From the NCBI GenBank assembly GCA_965227265.1, contig OZ245738.1:434001-498000 (forward strand): a stretch of DNA of 64,000 bases, given 5' to 3'. Positions 41,771 to 50,672 of this stretch are shown piece after piece; the stretch's first letter is position 1, and each line of letters begins with the position of its first letter. The notes beneath the pieces were generated by a model. It was not told the DNA's origin and made no database searches. It saw only the letters and a program-made list of their open reading frames with translations. Both the position numbers and the translations under genes were made by a program. Origin of the DNA: UBA2336 sp965227265. Its GTDB lineage: Bacteria; Bacteroidota; Bacteroidia; Cytophagales; Cyclobacteriaceae.

Positions 41771-42789
41771 GTTGCAAACTAACTGAAGCGGCAATCGATG
41801 GCATGCGGGCGTTGTATCTCGAAAACGATCTACTGAAGATCGGTATTCTGGTTGACAAGGGGAGCGATATTTTTGAGTTTCGCTACAAGCCGAAGGATAT
41901 TGATTTTTTACTTCGGTTGTCAAAAGGTATTCGTAATCCACAAAAACATTTTAGCCAGATCAGGAATACAAAAAGTCAGTTTGAAGATTACTACTATGGC
42001 GGCTGGCAGGTTTGTTTGCCGAACAGTCCCGCATTTAACTATAGAGGAGCAGAGTTAGGGCAACATGGGGAAGTTTCATTAATTCCGTGGGAAGTTAGTA
42101 TTGAAGAAAATTCGACTGAAGGCATTCGCATTAAATGTACAGCACACCCGTTACGAATTCCATTGAAAATTGAGCGCACATTTTCAATCAAAAAGAATTC
42201 AGCTGATCTCATACTGGAAGAATCGGTCTATAATACAAGCCAGACTCACTTGGATATCATGTGGGGTCAGCACATTGCGTTCGGACTTCCGTTCCTCGAA
42301 GAAGGTGTGAAGATTTCAACGAATGCCAAAACCATGAAGACTGAACCGACTATGCCCGAACATCATCGGTTTAAAAGAGGTGAAGTGGACACATGGCCGA
42401 TGGCAAAATTAAAGAATGGCAAACAGGATGATGCGAGTATCGTTTCTGCCCGGAGCGAAGATCAATACAGTGATCTATGCTACCTGGAAGGATATAATGC
42501 AAAAGCGTTTTATGCAATCAGGAATGAGAAAAGAAATGTTGGCTTTGCACTTCGGTGGGATGGTGAATTGTTTAAAAACCTTTGGTATTGGAAGGAGCGA
42601 AACGCAACAAAAGATTTTCCCTGGTGGGGCGATTGCTATACGGTAGCATTAGAACCCTGGACATCTGCTTGGACCAATCAACCGCATGAAGCGATCAAGA
42701 ATAAAGAATGGCTTACTATAGCTGGAGGCTCAGTCATCAAAACTTCTTTTGTTGCTTCAGGTTTTGAAAATGAATTCAACTCAAAATAA
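41767..42789 (+). CDS. Aldose 1-epimerase-like (DUF4432-type) protein
   Basis: 340 residues, a beta-sandwich of the galactose-mutarotase/DUF4432 class: NDLLKIGILVDKGSDIFEFRYKP, YYYGGWQVCLPNSPAF and MWGQHIAFGLPFLEEGV (histidine of the mutarotase site), then an aromatic-rich end (WWGDCYTVALEPWTSAW). No signal peptide. Coupled by ATGA to mannonate dehydratase. It may interconvert anomers of mannose or a related sugar before oxidation; the exact substrate is not visible. Confidence 0.75.
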   Translation: MSCKLTEAAIDGMRALYLENDLLKIGILVDKGSDIFEFRYKPKDIDFLLRLSKGIRNPQKHFSQIRNTKSQFEDYYYGGWQVCLPNSPAFNYRGAELGQHGEVSLIPWEVSIEENSTEGIRIKCTAHPLRIPLKIERTFSIKKNSADLILEESVYNTSQTHLDIMWGQHIAFGLPFLEEGVKISTNAKTMKTEPTMPEHHRFKRGEVDTWPMAKLKNGKQDDASIVSARSEDQYSDLCYLEGYNAKAFYAIRNEKRNVGFALRWDGELFKNLWYWKERNATKDFPWWGDCYTVALEPWTSAWTNQPHEAIKNKEWLTIAGGSVIKTSFVASGFENEFNSK

Positions 42790-42790
42790 T

Positions 42791-43636
42791 ATGAGTGTAT
42801 TACACAAAACAACCATCTTCTATGACGGACTTGATCATCCTGAATGCGTGGCCGTTCATCGCGATGGTTCGGTATGGGCGGGCGGTGAAGCGGGACAGAT
42901 TTATAAAATCAGCGCGGATGGAACCAAGGTTGAACAAGTGGCCAATACAACAGGTTTTATACTGGGGATAGCTTTTAGTCCCGATAGCAGGTGGCTGCTC
43001 GTATGTGATTCGGGCAACAAATGTTTGTGGAGATTAGACGCAACTACATTTAAGTTGACAAAGTTTGCGGAGGGTGGAGGCAGTCATTCGTTTAACATTC
43101 CAAATTATGCCTGTTTTGACAGTAACGGAAATGTTTATGTTTCTGAGAGTGGAGCTTTTAGAAAAGTCACCGGTAAGATTTTAAAATTCGATGCAAAGGG
43201 AAAAGGTGAAGTGTGGTCGGAAGGCCCATTTAATTTCGCGAATGGAATGGCGATTGATGCAAAAGAAGAATTTATCTATGTTGTTTGTTCTTTTCTGCCA
43301 GGAATAGAACGAGTTGAGATTCAGAAAAACGGATCGGCCGGCAAACGCGAATTGTTTGTAACATTACCTGAATCTGTACCAGATGGAGTAGCGTTCGATG
43401 CGAATGGGAATCTTCTCGTATCCTGTTATGCACCGAATAGGATTTACACTATTTCTCCTGATCGTACCATAAGCATATTGGTGGAGGATTGGGAAGCGCA
43501 TACGCTATCTAATCCAACGAACATTGCTTTTGGCGGAAAAAATTATGATGAGTTGTTTGTGGCTAATATTGGCCGCTGGCACATTGCAAAAGTTTCACTC
43601 GGTATAAAAGGATTAAAACTTGTGTGTCACCTATGA
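42791..43636 (+). CDS. SMP-30/gluconolactonase-like lactonase
   Basis: About 281 residues from ATG 42791 (in-frame ATGs also at 42770). A six-bladed propeller: DHPECVAVHRDGSVWAGGEAGQIYK, GIAFSPDSRWLLVCDSGN, NYACFDSNGNVYVSESG, FANGMAIDAKEEFIYVV and VPDGVAFDANGNLLVSCYAPN. The conserved glutamate, asparagine and aspartate that bind calcium in SMP-30 enzymes are likely in PECVAV, FANGMAI and VPDGVAF. Such enzymes hydrolyse aldonolactones; within this operon mannonolactone is the obvious substrate. Stop overlaps the next ATG (ATGA). Confidence 0.85.
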   Translation: MSVLHKTTIFYDGLDHPECVAVHRDGSVWAGGEAGQIYKISADGTKVEQVANTTGFILGIAFSPDSRWLLVCDSGNKCLWRLDATTFKLTKFAEGGGSHSFNIPNYACFDSNGNVYVSESGAFRKVTGKILKFDAKGKGEVWSEGPFNFANGMAIDAKEEFIYVVCSFLPGIERVEIQKNGSAGKRELFVTLPESVPDGVAFDANGNLLVSCYAPNRIYTISPDRTISILVEDWEAHTLSNPTNIAFGGKNYDELFVANIGRWHIAKVSLGIKGLKLVCHL

Positions 43637-44403
43637 AAGATTTTAAAGACAAACATATTGTTGTCACCGGAGGCGTAAAGGGAATCGGCCTCGCAACAGT
43701 TGAGGTATTTGTTCGCGAAGGCGCAAAGGTCTCTATTCTCGATATCGATCAAACAGGTAAAATGCTTGAGGCAGAATCCAATGGAAAGATTTTATTTATC
43801 AATTGCAATGTAGCGAATGCAAAGTCGGTGGAAGAAAGTATTGCGAAAGCAATCGACAAGTTTGGTCAGGTTGATGTGCTGGTTAATAATGCCGGTATTA
43901 ACCGCTATGCTACGGTAACGCAAACAACCGAAGAAGAGTGGGATCTTGTCATGAATGTAAATTTGAAGAGTGCTTTTCTGGCCGCGAAGTATGCAATACC
44001 ATCCATGCAGAAGAAAGGAGCGGGAGTTGTTATAAATGTTTCCAGTGTGCAGGCGTTTGTAAGTCAAAGTCAGGTGGCCGCTTACACAACTTCAAAAACT
44101 GCCATGCTTGGACTAACCCGCAGCATCGCAGTGGATTACGGACCAGAAATACGCTGCGTTGCAGTTTGCCCCGGATCTGTTAATACTCCGATGTTACAAA
44201 CCGCGATCAATGAATCACCTAACCCGGAAGAAGTATTCCGCGAATGTGAGGATATGCATCTTGTGAGGAAAGTTGGTGATCCTAAAGAAGTGGGGGAGTT
44301 CATTGCATTTCTCGCATCATCTAACGCATCGTTTATGACGGGGCAAGCCTATCGTATTGATGGCGGACTGGGTGTTACGATTGCTGGCAGCAAGAAAAAA
44401 TAG
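43633..44403 (+). CDS. SDR-family dehydrogenase (aldose 1-dehydrogenase-like)
   Basis: About 256 residues from ATG 43633 (GTG three codons upstream). SDR motifs: VVTGGVKGIG, DVLVNNAGIN, catalytic YTTSK in VAAYTTSKTAML, and PGSVNTPML. The C-terminus (ASFMTGQAYRIDGG) is classical. Lying after the lactonase in the uxuA operon, it is a good candidate for the NAD(P)-dependent oxidation of mannose to mannonolactone, or for a later dehydrogenase step. Convergent with GH38, 2 bp between stops. Confidence 0.8.
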   Translation: MKDFKDKHIVVTGGVKGIGLATVEVFVREGAKVSILDIDQTGKMLEAESNGKILFINCNVANAKSVEESIAKAIDKFGQVDVLVNNAGINRYATVTQTTEEEWDLVMNVNLKSAFLAAKYAIPSMQKKGAGVVINVSSVQAFVSQSQVAAYTTSKTAMLGLTRSIAVDYGPEIRCVAVCPGSVNTPMLQTAINESPNPEEVFRECEDMHLVRKVGDPKEVGEFIAFLASSNASFMTGQAYRIDGGLGVTIAGSKKK

Positions 44404-44405
44404 GA

Positions 44406-47400
44406 CTAAAGCTCCACACGAATCGTTTTTATCTCCCAGGGTGCTAATAAAATTGCACCGGTTATAAAGGTTGATTTTTCTTCACGCGGGCTGCTCACAT
44501 AAACATGTTTGACTTTCAAGGCATCCCAGAAAATATTGGCCATCCCAGGCATATTCGTTGGATTGAAGAACCTGATCATTATAGCCTTGCCATCGCGGCT
44601 TTGCTTTACGGAGGTTATTAATGTGTTTTTCTGGTCATATACTTTAAAGGGTGGAATTATAATTTGCGAATCTTTCTTTACCGGAACAACCAGGAGCGGT
44701 TGCGTTTGCTCGATGCCAAATCTCTTGGTCTCCAAGTTGTTGAACTTAGCATGAGGCTTTAATACGTAGTGAAATGGAATTTTACCATCCTGAAACGCTT
44801 TGTAGTTTACAAACCAAGCATTGTTCATTACCCAACTGAATAATTTCCCGGAAGACTCGTATTTCCTGATCCAGGGTTGAACATCCTTATCCGTCATCCA
44901 ATGTTGTCCATGCATGTCACCAATCTCCAACAGCGGTGCTTCCAGCGGTGCCAGCGTTATGCCGATACTATCGTTGGAAATATCAACCCAGCGTTGTACA
45001 CTATAGAAGTTTTTATTTGCTCCATTTAATTGATCTTCCTCCGGTTTCACGGTCGCCCATGGAATATCAATTCGAATTTGGCTGTTGGGGATCGCAAAAG
45101 GAAAGGTGAACCGCACATTTTCATTTTCAACAATACGTTTCTTGTCAATAATATTGGTTAGAAAAATTTCATCCAGTCCGTTTACAAGTTGTATTTCGCG
45201 TACCAGATTTTCCGCACCCGGTGCGTGCGAAGTAACCCGCAGTGTTGTTAACACACTGCCTTGCTCCACTACTTCGACCCGTGAACTATCCTGTTTTGAT
45301 AAATTTGATTTGATTAAACCACCGTACCAATACGCATTAAATCCTAACGTATCTCTTTCGTCAATCAAATTTTCACCATTGGTTAATTTGATGGAATTTA
45401 AATCTCCGGTGATCGAATCAAGTGTAATGCTGACGCGTCCATTCGTGATGGCATATGCATTGTTCTTAGTTTCTGTTTTTACTTTCGTGGTTCCTTTTTT
45501 AACTAGGTATTTTTTAGAGCTCAACGGAGGTACTTCGGTTGCGACAAATACAACGTCATTATTACTTAATCGTTGAGTTTCCATTGGTTCTCCTAATTCG
45601 TTCGTTATCCTGAGACCCTTTAGATTCCAACTCGCAGGCAACGTGACGAGATTAGTCCTGCTCCATGAAGTTGTGTTGATTACCTGAATGGCTTCGATCA
45701 CTTCTTCCGTTACAGAAATGGATTGCAACGCATCAGCTATAAGGGTGTTTGATTGTTGTTCAGCATCGAGGGCAAAACCCTGCTTAACCGACCAAAGACT
45801 TTTTGTGAACTCACTTTCGGGTTGTGTCTTGCTGATGTTTGCACCCCACGTATGCTCTGAAAACAAGACCACATTTCGCCACGCACTGTCAACTTGAGGG
45901 GTGGTATTTTTTGCAGATTTTACCATGACGTGTAAGGTTTCGCCCTGAACTAACCGGTCAGCAGTTTTACGATTAATACCGGTTTCCAATGCAGACGATG
46001 CTGCACCATCTTCCCAAAACGGTGTTAGATCTCCGCTATACGTAGGAAGCTTATCGGCATACCGCTTTTCAAATTCTTCCATCATTTCTTTTGTAGTGGC
46101 GATGTGCATTTTTGGCCAGGCATACGTTTCATTCCATTGCTTGATGAAGTCGGGCATGGTTGCATCCGGTGGGCCGTTATCATTTCCAACGGTATATCGA
46201 AGCTGAACCATTTCGTATGGATATTTTTTCTCATCCAGTTCATCCAGAAAATTCAGGATTGCATGACCATCCGATTTGCTGAGCAGATCGATCGACCAAT
46301 CATGAAACCAGGAATAGCCATGAACCGTCATCCAGAAAAGAATTTTTTGTTTACCAGATGCTGATGTCCAATAGAACGGAACATCACCCCACGTTTCCAT
46401 TGAAAGACCTACCTGATAGCCACCATGCGGAAGGTGGGGCATGTGATTAGGGCCGGATGAAAAATACTTGATACCATTTTGAGCTAACGATTCAACTGTA
46501 CCCCAACTATAGCCAGGTACATCGCTGATCATGGCTGAATTTATATTCAATCCGTAAGTTTCGTTTAGCCAAAGCGCGTATCGCGGGTTGTTGATCATCT
46601 CTTCTTCACGCTGCAAACCGGTCAGCTGATTTCCATAGAGTGCATCAAGTCCGATCCAGCCTTTCTTTACTGCATCAATAAAACGTTGTTTCTTTTCAGC
46701 GGAAGCATTTTTCAAATATCCTTCAACTGCCCAAGTCCCTTCCGTATTCCATTTGAATTGCGAACCTTCCGGATAATCTTTTGTTTTTTCCGCCAGTTCA
46801 ATCGCTAACTCAAAATTTCGCCATTGGAGTTTTTCAACCTCATCCTGTTTATGGGTGAAACCGATATCAACGTGCGAATGGGGAAGAAAGTAGACTTCAA
46901 ATTTTCGTACCGGATTAAGTATAATTTTTTTTACAGTAGATTTTCCACCGATGATAATTTCCAGTTGAGCTTCACGGGTTGTTTGAACGGGATCAACCAT
47001 GAAATGAAAAATATTTTTACCGGGTGTCAGCGTAGTCTGCTTAACAAGTTTGCCATCAAGTTTGAATTGTACAGAAGTGGGCTTTGCAGCATGCTTAAGT
47101 TCTACCCGAATCCGCTGTTTGAGTCCTGTGTTTGTGTTTATGAGCGCTGGCTCAGCTAAAAAAGATTGTTCATCCGCGACCGGAACACCAAACGGCATAA
47201 ACCAATCGAGGCTATTTTGGTTTCCACCGATAACTTTAATCGTGATGCGTTCTCCTTTTGTAATGAGTGTTGTTGGAATATTCAGGAACATGTATCCAAA
47301 AGCATCCTGCGAGCCTTTCGTGATTTCAGTTGAGACATACGATAGATCTGCATCACTGGCTTTGATCGACCAGCTCGAACTTAAAGAATCATGGTGAGCA

Positions 47401-47768
47401 TAAAATGTAAAATAAAGTTTGTTATTAAGATATAAATTGAAAGCACCCGGTGGTTCCTGTAACCGTTTTGCGAGTGCAGCACTCCACACAAGTGTTACAT
47501 ATTTATCGGAATAGTTAGCGGGAACGACAGCAGATTTAAATTCAAGTGATTGGGTGCCGGTGCCTGCGCGTACCAATAATGCGACCTGGCCATTAGTTAA
47601 TCCCGGTAGGAAGTCAAGTGTTTCACCGTTCACAACTTGTTCAAATCCCTGGATAAAGGATGATGCTTTAACCGGCCAACGTGAATCAATTTTTTGTGCA
47701 GAACATGTAAATGCCTGAACAAAGGCTGCAACCAGAATAAATTTCTTTACTACTAATGTGTTGTTCAT
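44406..47768 (-). CDS. GH38-family alpha-mannosidase
   Basis: About 1120 residues from ATG 47768, giving a clean signal peptide (MNNTLVVKKFILVAAFVQAFTCSAQ); earlier in-frame codons are less likely. The first 290 residues form an extra N-terminal beta-rich region. The GH38 catalytic domain then starts with the zinc motif LPHSHVDIGFTH and continues with FKWNTEGTWAVE, the nucleophile region MISDVPGYSWG (aspartate), MTVHGYSWFHDWSI and DNGPPDAT. The C-terminal third is the usual mannosidase beta-sandwich. Likely periplasmic hydrolysis of alpha-mannosides to mannose. Divergent from the GntR gene with an operator-like site overlapping its start. Confidence 0.9.
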   Translation of the reverse strand: MNNTLVVKKFILVAAFVQAFTCSAQKIDSRWPVKASSFIQGFEQVVNGETLDFLPGLTNGQVALLVRAGTGTQSLEFKSAVVPANYSDKYVTLVWSAALAKRLQEPPGAFNLYLNNKLYFTFYAHHDSLSSSWSIKASDADLSYVSTEITKGSQDAFGYMFLNIPTTLITKGERITIKVIGGNQNSLDWFMPFGVPVADEQSFLAEPALINTNTGLKQRIRVELKHAAKPTSVQFKLDGKLVKQTTLTPGKNIFHFMVDPVQTTREAQLEIIIGGKSTVKKIILNPVRKFEVYFLPHSHVDIGFTHKQDEVEKLQWRNFELAIELAEKTKDYPEGSQFKWNTEGTWAVEGYLKNASAEKKQRFIDAVKKGWIGLDALYGNQLTGLQREEEMINNPRYALWLNETYGLNINSAMISDVPGYSWGTVESLAQNGIKYFSSGPNHMPHLPHGGYQVGLSMETWGDVPFYWTSASGKQKILFWMTVHGYSWFHDWSIDLLSKSDGHAILNFLDELDEKKYPYEMVQLRYTVGNDNGPPDATMPDFIKQWNETYAWPKMHIATTKEMMEEFEKRYADKLPTYSGDLTPFWEDGAASSALETGINRKTADRLVQGETLHVMVKSAKNTTPQVDSAWRNVVLFSEHTWGANISKTQPESEFTKSLWSVKQGFALDAEQQSNTLIADALQSISVTEEVIEAIQVINTTSWSRTNLVTLPASWNLKGLRITNELGEPMETQRLSNNDVVFVATEVPPLSSKKYLVKKGTTKVKTETKNNAYAITNGRVSITLDSITGDLNSIKLTNGENLIDERDTLGFNAYWYGGLIKSNLSKQDSSRVEVVEQGSVLTTLRVTSHAPGAENLVREIQLVNGLDEIFLTNIIDKKRIVENENVRFTFPFAIPNSQIRIDIPWATVKPEEDQLNGANKNFYSVQRWVDISNDSIGITLAPLEAPLLEIGDMHGQHWMTDKDVQPWIRKYESSGKLFSWVMNNAWFVNYKAFQDGKIPFHYVLKPHAKFNNLETKRFGIEQTQPLLVVPVKKDSQIIIPPFKVYDQKNTLITSVKQSRDGKAIMIRFFNPTNMPGMANIFWDALKVKHVYVSSPREEKSTFITGAILLAPWEIKTIRVEL

Positions 47769-47786
47769 ATGTTCATACATAGTAAA
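47763..47786. promoter_or_regulatory. GntR operator candidate 2 (overlapping half sites)
   Basis: GTTCATATGTTCATAC (47763-47778) overlaps GTTCATACATAG (47771-47782), giving two direct half sites of the palindrome seen at 40619 and 49677. It covers the GH38 start codon region and lies 35-58 bp upstream of gntR. Confidence 0.6.
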
Positions 47787-47820
47787 TTTGAAACGCAACT
47801 TATCGAATCCCCCGCAGTAA

Positions 47821-48549
47821 ATGAAATTAAAGATTGATCATAACAGCTCAACACCCTTGCATTCGCAAACGGAAGAGTTGCTTAGAAGAATGATGGCGCA
47901 AACGGAGTACCAGGCCGGAAAACTATTGCCCAATGAAGTTCACTTATCACGACAATTGGGTATTTCCCGAAATACCTTGCGACAAGCAACAAACAAGCTT
48001 GTACACGAAGGTCTGCTGCTTCGCAAGAAAGGTGTAGGAACAATCGTATCGAAGCCGGTAGACAGTAAGGCTAAAAACTGGATGAGCTTCACCCAGGAGA
48101 TGAAATCAAAAGGCATTGAGGTAAAAAATTATACAATCCAGTTAACCTGGCTAATACCGCCACCGGAAGTTCTTAAATTTTTTAAGATCGAAAAAAGTGT
48201 AAAGTTGTTACGCATGGAACGTGTGCGCGGTGATAAAAAAAATCCGTTCGTTTATTTTATTTCATACTTCAGCCCAAAGATTGGCCTTACGGGAGAGGAG
48301 GATTTCAATAGGCCATTGTATGAAATACTGGAACATGAATTTTCGGTAATCGCCAAAGTCAGCAAGGAAGAAATTACCGCTGTGGCAGCAGATGATATTC
48401 TTGCCTCGCACCTCAACATTCATAAAGGAGATCCGATTCTGAAACGGAAGCGGTTTGTGTTTGATCCGGGAAGGCGGCCAATTGAATATAACATTGGGTA
48501 TTATAAGTCTGATAGCATCGTGTATACTGTAGAAAGCGAACGCGAATGA
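47821..48549 (+). CDS. GntR-family regulator with UTRA ligand-binding domain
   Basis: 242 residues. Residues 1-75 form the GntR winged helix: STPLHSQTEELLRRMMAQ, PNEVHLSRQLGISRNTLRQATNKLVHEGLLLRKKGVGTIV. The rest is a UTRA domain of the HutC subfamily (LLRMERVRGDKKNPFVYFISYF, LKRKRFVFDPGRRPIEYNIGYYKSDS), which senses small sugars or sugar phosphates. Coupled by ATGA to the DUF5005-like gene downstream. Three copies of a GTTCAT/ATGAAC site lie at the boundaries of this locus, so it is the probable local regulator. Confidence 0.9.
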   Translation: MKLKIDHNSSTPLHSQTEELLRRMMAQTEYQAGKLLPNEVHLSRQLGISRNTLRQATNKLVHEGLLLRKKGVGTIVSKPVDSKAKNWMSFTQEMKSKGIEVKNYTIQLTWLIPPPEVLKFFKIEKSVKLLRMERVRGDKKNPFVYFISYFSPKIGLTGEEDFNRPLYEILEHEFSVIAKVSKEEITAVAADDILASHLNIHKGDPILKRKRFVFDPGRRPIEYNIGYYKSDSIVYTVESERE

Positions 48550-49640
48550 AACCACTGATATACATTCTGGTTCTGGTACTATTAGCTTCATGCAAAACCA
48601 GCACGCCTGAAAAAACTGAAGTGCTGAACCGTGTTGTAACTACTGATACGATTTTCAACACACGCTTTTTTCCAAAGGGAGAGGCCTTTACAGGAGGTGA
48701 TGGCACGTATTCAATTACGTTACCGGATGGAAGATCGCTCTGGATTTTCGGTGATTCATTCATTGGAGGCGTAACACCCGATTTGAAAAGAATAAAGACA
48801 GAACCTGCCTATATCCGGAACTGCTTTATAATTCTTGATAAAGACTCCTTAATAACGTTACAACAAGGCAAGCCTCATGAATTCAAATCCATGATGATTC
48901 CCTTGGAAGTAACATCCGGTAAAGAAAAATATACAGAACATGATTTTTGGTATTGGCCAGGTGATGCCTTTATCGAAAACGGAAAACTGAATGTGTTTAC
49001 GTCTAAATTTTTCCAGGAAAAAGGTACAGACATGTGGGCTTTTCAGTTTAAAGGAACTGAGTTGATTGAATTTTCTCTGCCTGATCTTACTGTGTTACGA
49101 ATTGATAGATTTCCGGAATTAGATAGTGTTCATTATGGCCATGCTGTGTTGCAGACGGATGATTACACGTATATCTACGGATTAAAAAAACAGTTGCCGT
49201 ATGTAGCACGTACAACCAAGGGAAACGTGCGTGGCTCGTGGCAATTTTATACCGGAAAGGAATGGGTTGATCAGGCTACGTTAGCTGAACCGATGATTCG
49301 GTTTGCCGGCTCTCAACAATTCAGCATCTTCAATTGGAAAGGAACGTATGTGATGATTATGCAGGGCGGAGACCTGAGCAGAAACATTTACTCCTTCACT
49401 TCCACTCACCCGTACGGTCCTTGGGAGAATCAACAATTGCTGTATGAAACACCAATTCCTTCAGGATGTAAGGCCTGCTGGACATACAATGCACTTGCAC
49501 ATCCGGAGTTTACAGAAGATGATTTATTGCTCATTTCTTACAACACGAACAGTATGGAAATGGACGATCATTATAAGAATGCAACAATCTACAGACCTCG
49601 CTTTATTCGGGTGCCAATGGAGAAAATCCTGCCAAAATAG
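48546..49640 (+). CDS. DUF5005-like lipoprotein (five-bladed propeller, possible glycoside hydrolase)
   Basis: 364 residues starting with a lipoprotein signal (MKPLIYILVLVLLASC). Blades with SLWIFGDSFIGG, DFWYWPGDAFIENGKLNVFTSKF, YGHAVLQTDDYTYIYGL, FAGSQQFSIFNWKGTYVMIMQG and YNALAHPEFTEDDLLLISYN match the DUF5005/DUF4185 type of propeller, related to GH43-like enzymes. Acidic residues are conserved but catalytic roles are unproven. Coupled to gntR by four bases. Its position with mannosidases suggests a surface or periplasmic glycan-processing role. Confidence 0.7.
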   Translation: MKPLIYILVLVLLASCKTSTPEKTEVLNRVVTTDTIFNTRFFPKGEAFTGGDGTYSITLPDGRSLWIFGDSFIGGVTPDLKRIKTEPAYIRNCFIILDKDSLITLQQGKPHEFKSMMIPLEVTSGKEKYTEHDFWYWPGDAFIENGKLNVFTSKFFQEKGTDMWAFQFKGTELIEFSLPDLTVLRIDRFPELDSVHYGHAVLQTDDYTYIYGLKKQLPYVARTTKGNVRGSWQFYTGKEWVDQATLAEPMIRFAGSQQFSIFNWKGTYVMIMQGGDLSRNIYSFTSTHPYGPWENQQLLYETPIPSGCKACWTYNALAHPEFTEDDLLLISYNTNSMEMDDHYKNATIYRPRFIRVPMEKILPK

Positions 49641-49676
49641 CCAAACAAACGGTTGAAATTTTTTGTTAAATACTAT

Positions 49677-49692
49677 GTTCATACATTTGAAC
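49677..49692. promoter_or_regulatory. GntR operator candidate 3 (GTTCATACATTTGAAC)
   Basis: 16-bp palindrome with GTTC and GAAC ends plus internal AT-rich symmetry, four bases upstream of a Bacteroidota-type -7 element (49697-49704). Binding would block the promoter of the SusCD operon. Confidence 0.75.
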
Positions 49693-49696
49693 ATCA

Positions 49697-49704
49697 TATA
49701 TTTG
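49697..49704 (+). promoter_or_regulatory. Bacteroidota-type -7 promoter element (TATATTTG)
   Basis: TATATTTG fits the TAnnTTTG consensus of the Bacteroidota primary sigma factor. It lies 15 bp before the ATG of the surface lipoprotein gene at 49719. A clear -33 TTTG at the standard spacing is not obvious, which would suit a regulated promoter. Confidence 0.5.
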
Positions 49705-49718
49705 ACCTGTAACCTAAA

Positions 49719-50594
49719 ATGAAAGACATGAAAAAATACATTTTTACCGGACTGCTGGTAGTTGCATTTGCTGCTTCTTGTAGTGAGGATGATGCTCCAG
49801 GCAAGCCATCCATATCACTTTCTCAAACCAATGTAACGGCTTCCGCGGGAGACGAAGTTTCAGTAACCGTAACAACAAAAACAGAAGCGGGATTCCAAGC
49901 ATTGGTCGTAACCAAACTTTGGGACGGAGCACCAGTAGTTGGTGGAATAGAGACCTTTACAGAGGAATTGGATGAAGCGTATGTGTACACTGTTGAAGAA
50001 GAAGACGCGGATCACGTTGTAACCTTGAATTTTACAGTTATTGACGATAAGAATAAAACCGCTTCTAAAGATCTAGTGATCGAAATTGAATTGACTGCCA
50101 GTCAGCTGCTTTTAAAATATAATTGGAGACTCTCCTCATCTGTTAGGAAGAAGACAGATGTAAATGACCCAAATGATTACATATATGATAACGTCTACCA
50201 TTTTAATACAGATGGTACGTTTGATATGAGTATTGGAGAAATGGATGATGGTTTGTTTGATTTTTTTATAAGTTATTGTTTATATGATCTTAACGAGAGC
50301 AACTTGCGATTGTTGATAAACACAACAAGTGCATTTGGTGCGGAGAACGATAAGACAGATTCATTATACATTACCACGATCAATGATTTGAAGTTTGAAG
50401 CGGATGTAAATTATTTCGGATTAGATGTTTTCAATGAGGAGGGCATGGAAGATCCATATGAACCAATTGAAGCGTACCATAATACGTATGTGGCTGTTCC
50501 AAGGACAGGTACTTTTGATCCATACAAACCAGGTGCTACAGATGATGCTGGTCCTGTAGAATGCAGAGAGGGCGTTGTTTTAGATAACGATTAA
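49719..50594 (+). CDS. Surface lipoprotein with Ig-like and lipocalin-like domains (SusE/F position)
   Basis: 291 residues with a lipoprotein signal (MKDMKKYIFTGLLVVAFAASC). Residues ~28-128 form an Ig-like strand set (ISLSQTNVTASAGDEVSVTVTT). The second half begins ASQLLLKYNWRLSSSV and NVYHFNTDGTFDMSIG, the signature of lipocalin-like Bacteroidota lipoproteins. It stands upstream of SusC/SusD, where a surface glycan-binding protein is expected. A strong terminator directly follows, so only part of the transcripts should continue into susC. Confidence 0.7.
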   Translation: MKDMKKYIFTGLLVVAFAASCSEDDAPGKPSISLSQTNVTASAGDEVSVTVTTKTEAGFQALVVTKLWDGAPVVGGIETFTEELDEAYVYTVEEEDADHVVTLNFTVIDDKNKTASKDLVIEIELTASQLLLKYNWRLSSSVRKKTDVNDPNDYIYDNVYHFNTDGTFDMSIGEMDDGLFDFFISYCLYDLNESNLRLLINTTSAFGAENDKTDSLYITTINDLKFEADVNYFGLDVFNEEGMEDPYEPIEAYHNTYVAVPRTGTFDPYKPGATDDAGPVECREGVVLDND

Positions 50595-50607
50595 TTTGTA
50601 ATATTTA

Positions 50608-50652
50608 AGAGCTGCCTCAAAAGTTAATCACCTTTGAGGCAGCTCTTTTTTT
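50608..50652 (+). terminator. Intrinsic terminator between surface lipoprotein gene and susC
   Basis: A perfect 14-bp stem AGAGCTGCCTCAAA / TTTGAGGCAGCTCT with an 11-base loop, followed by a run of seven T. It ends 20 bp upstream of the susC ATG. Because no second promoter is evident, it may act as an attenuator setting the ratio of the first gene to susC. Confidence 0.85.
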
Positions 50653-50672
50653 ATCTCCTATCCCAATCCATC

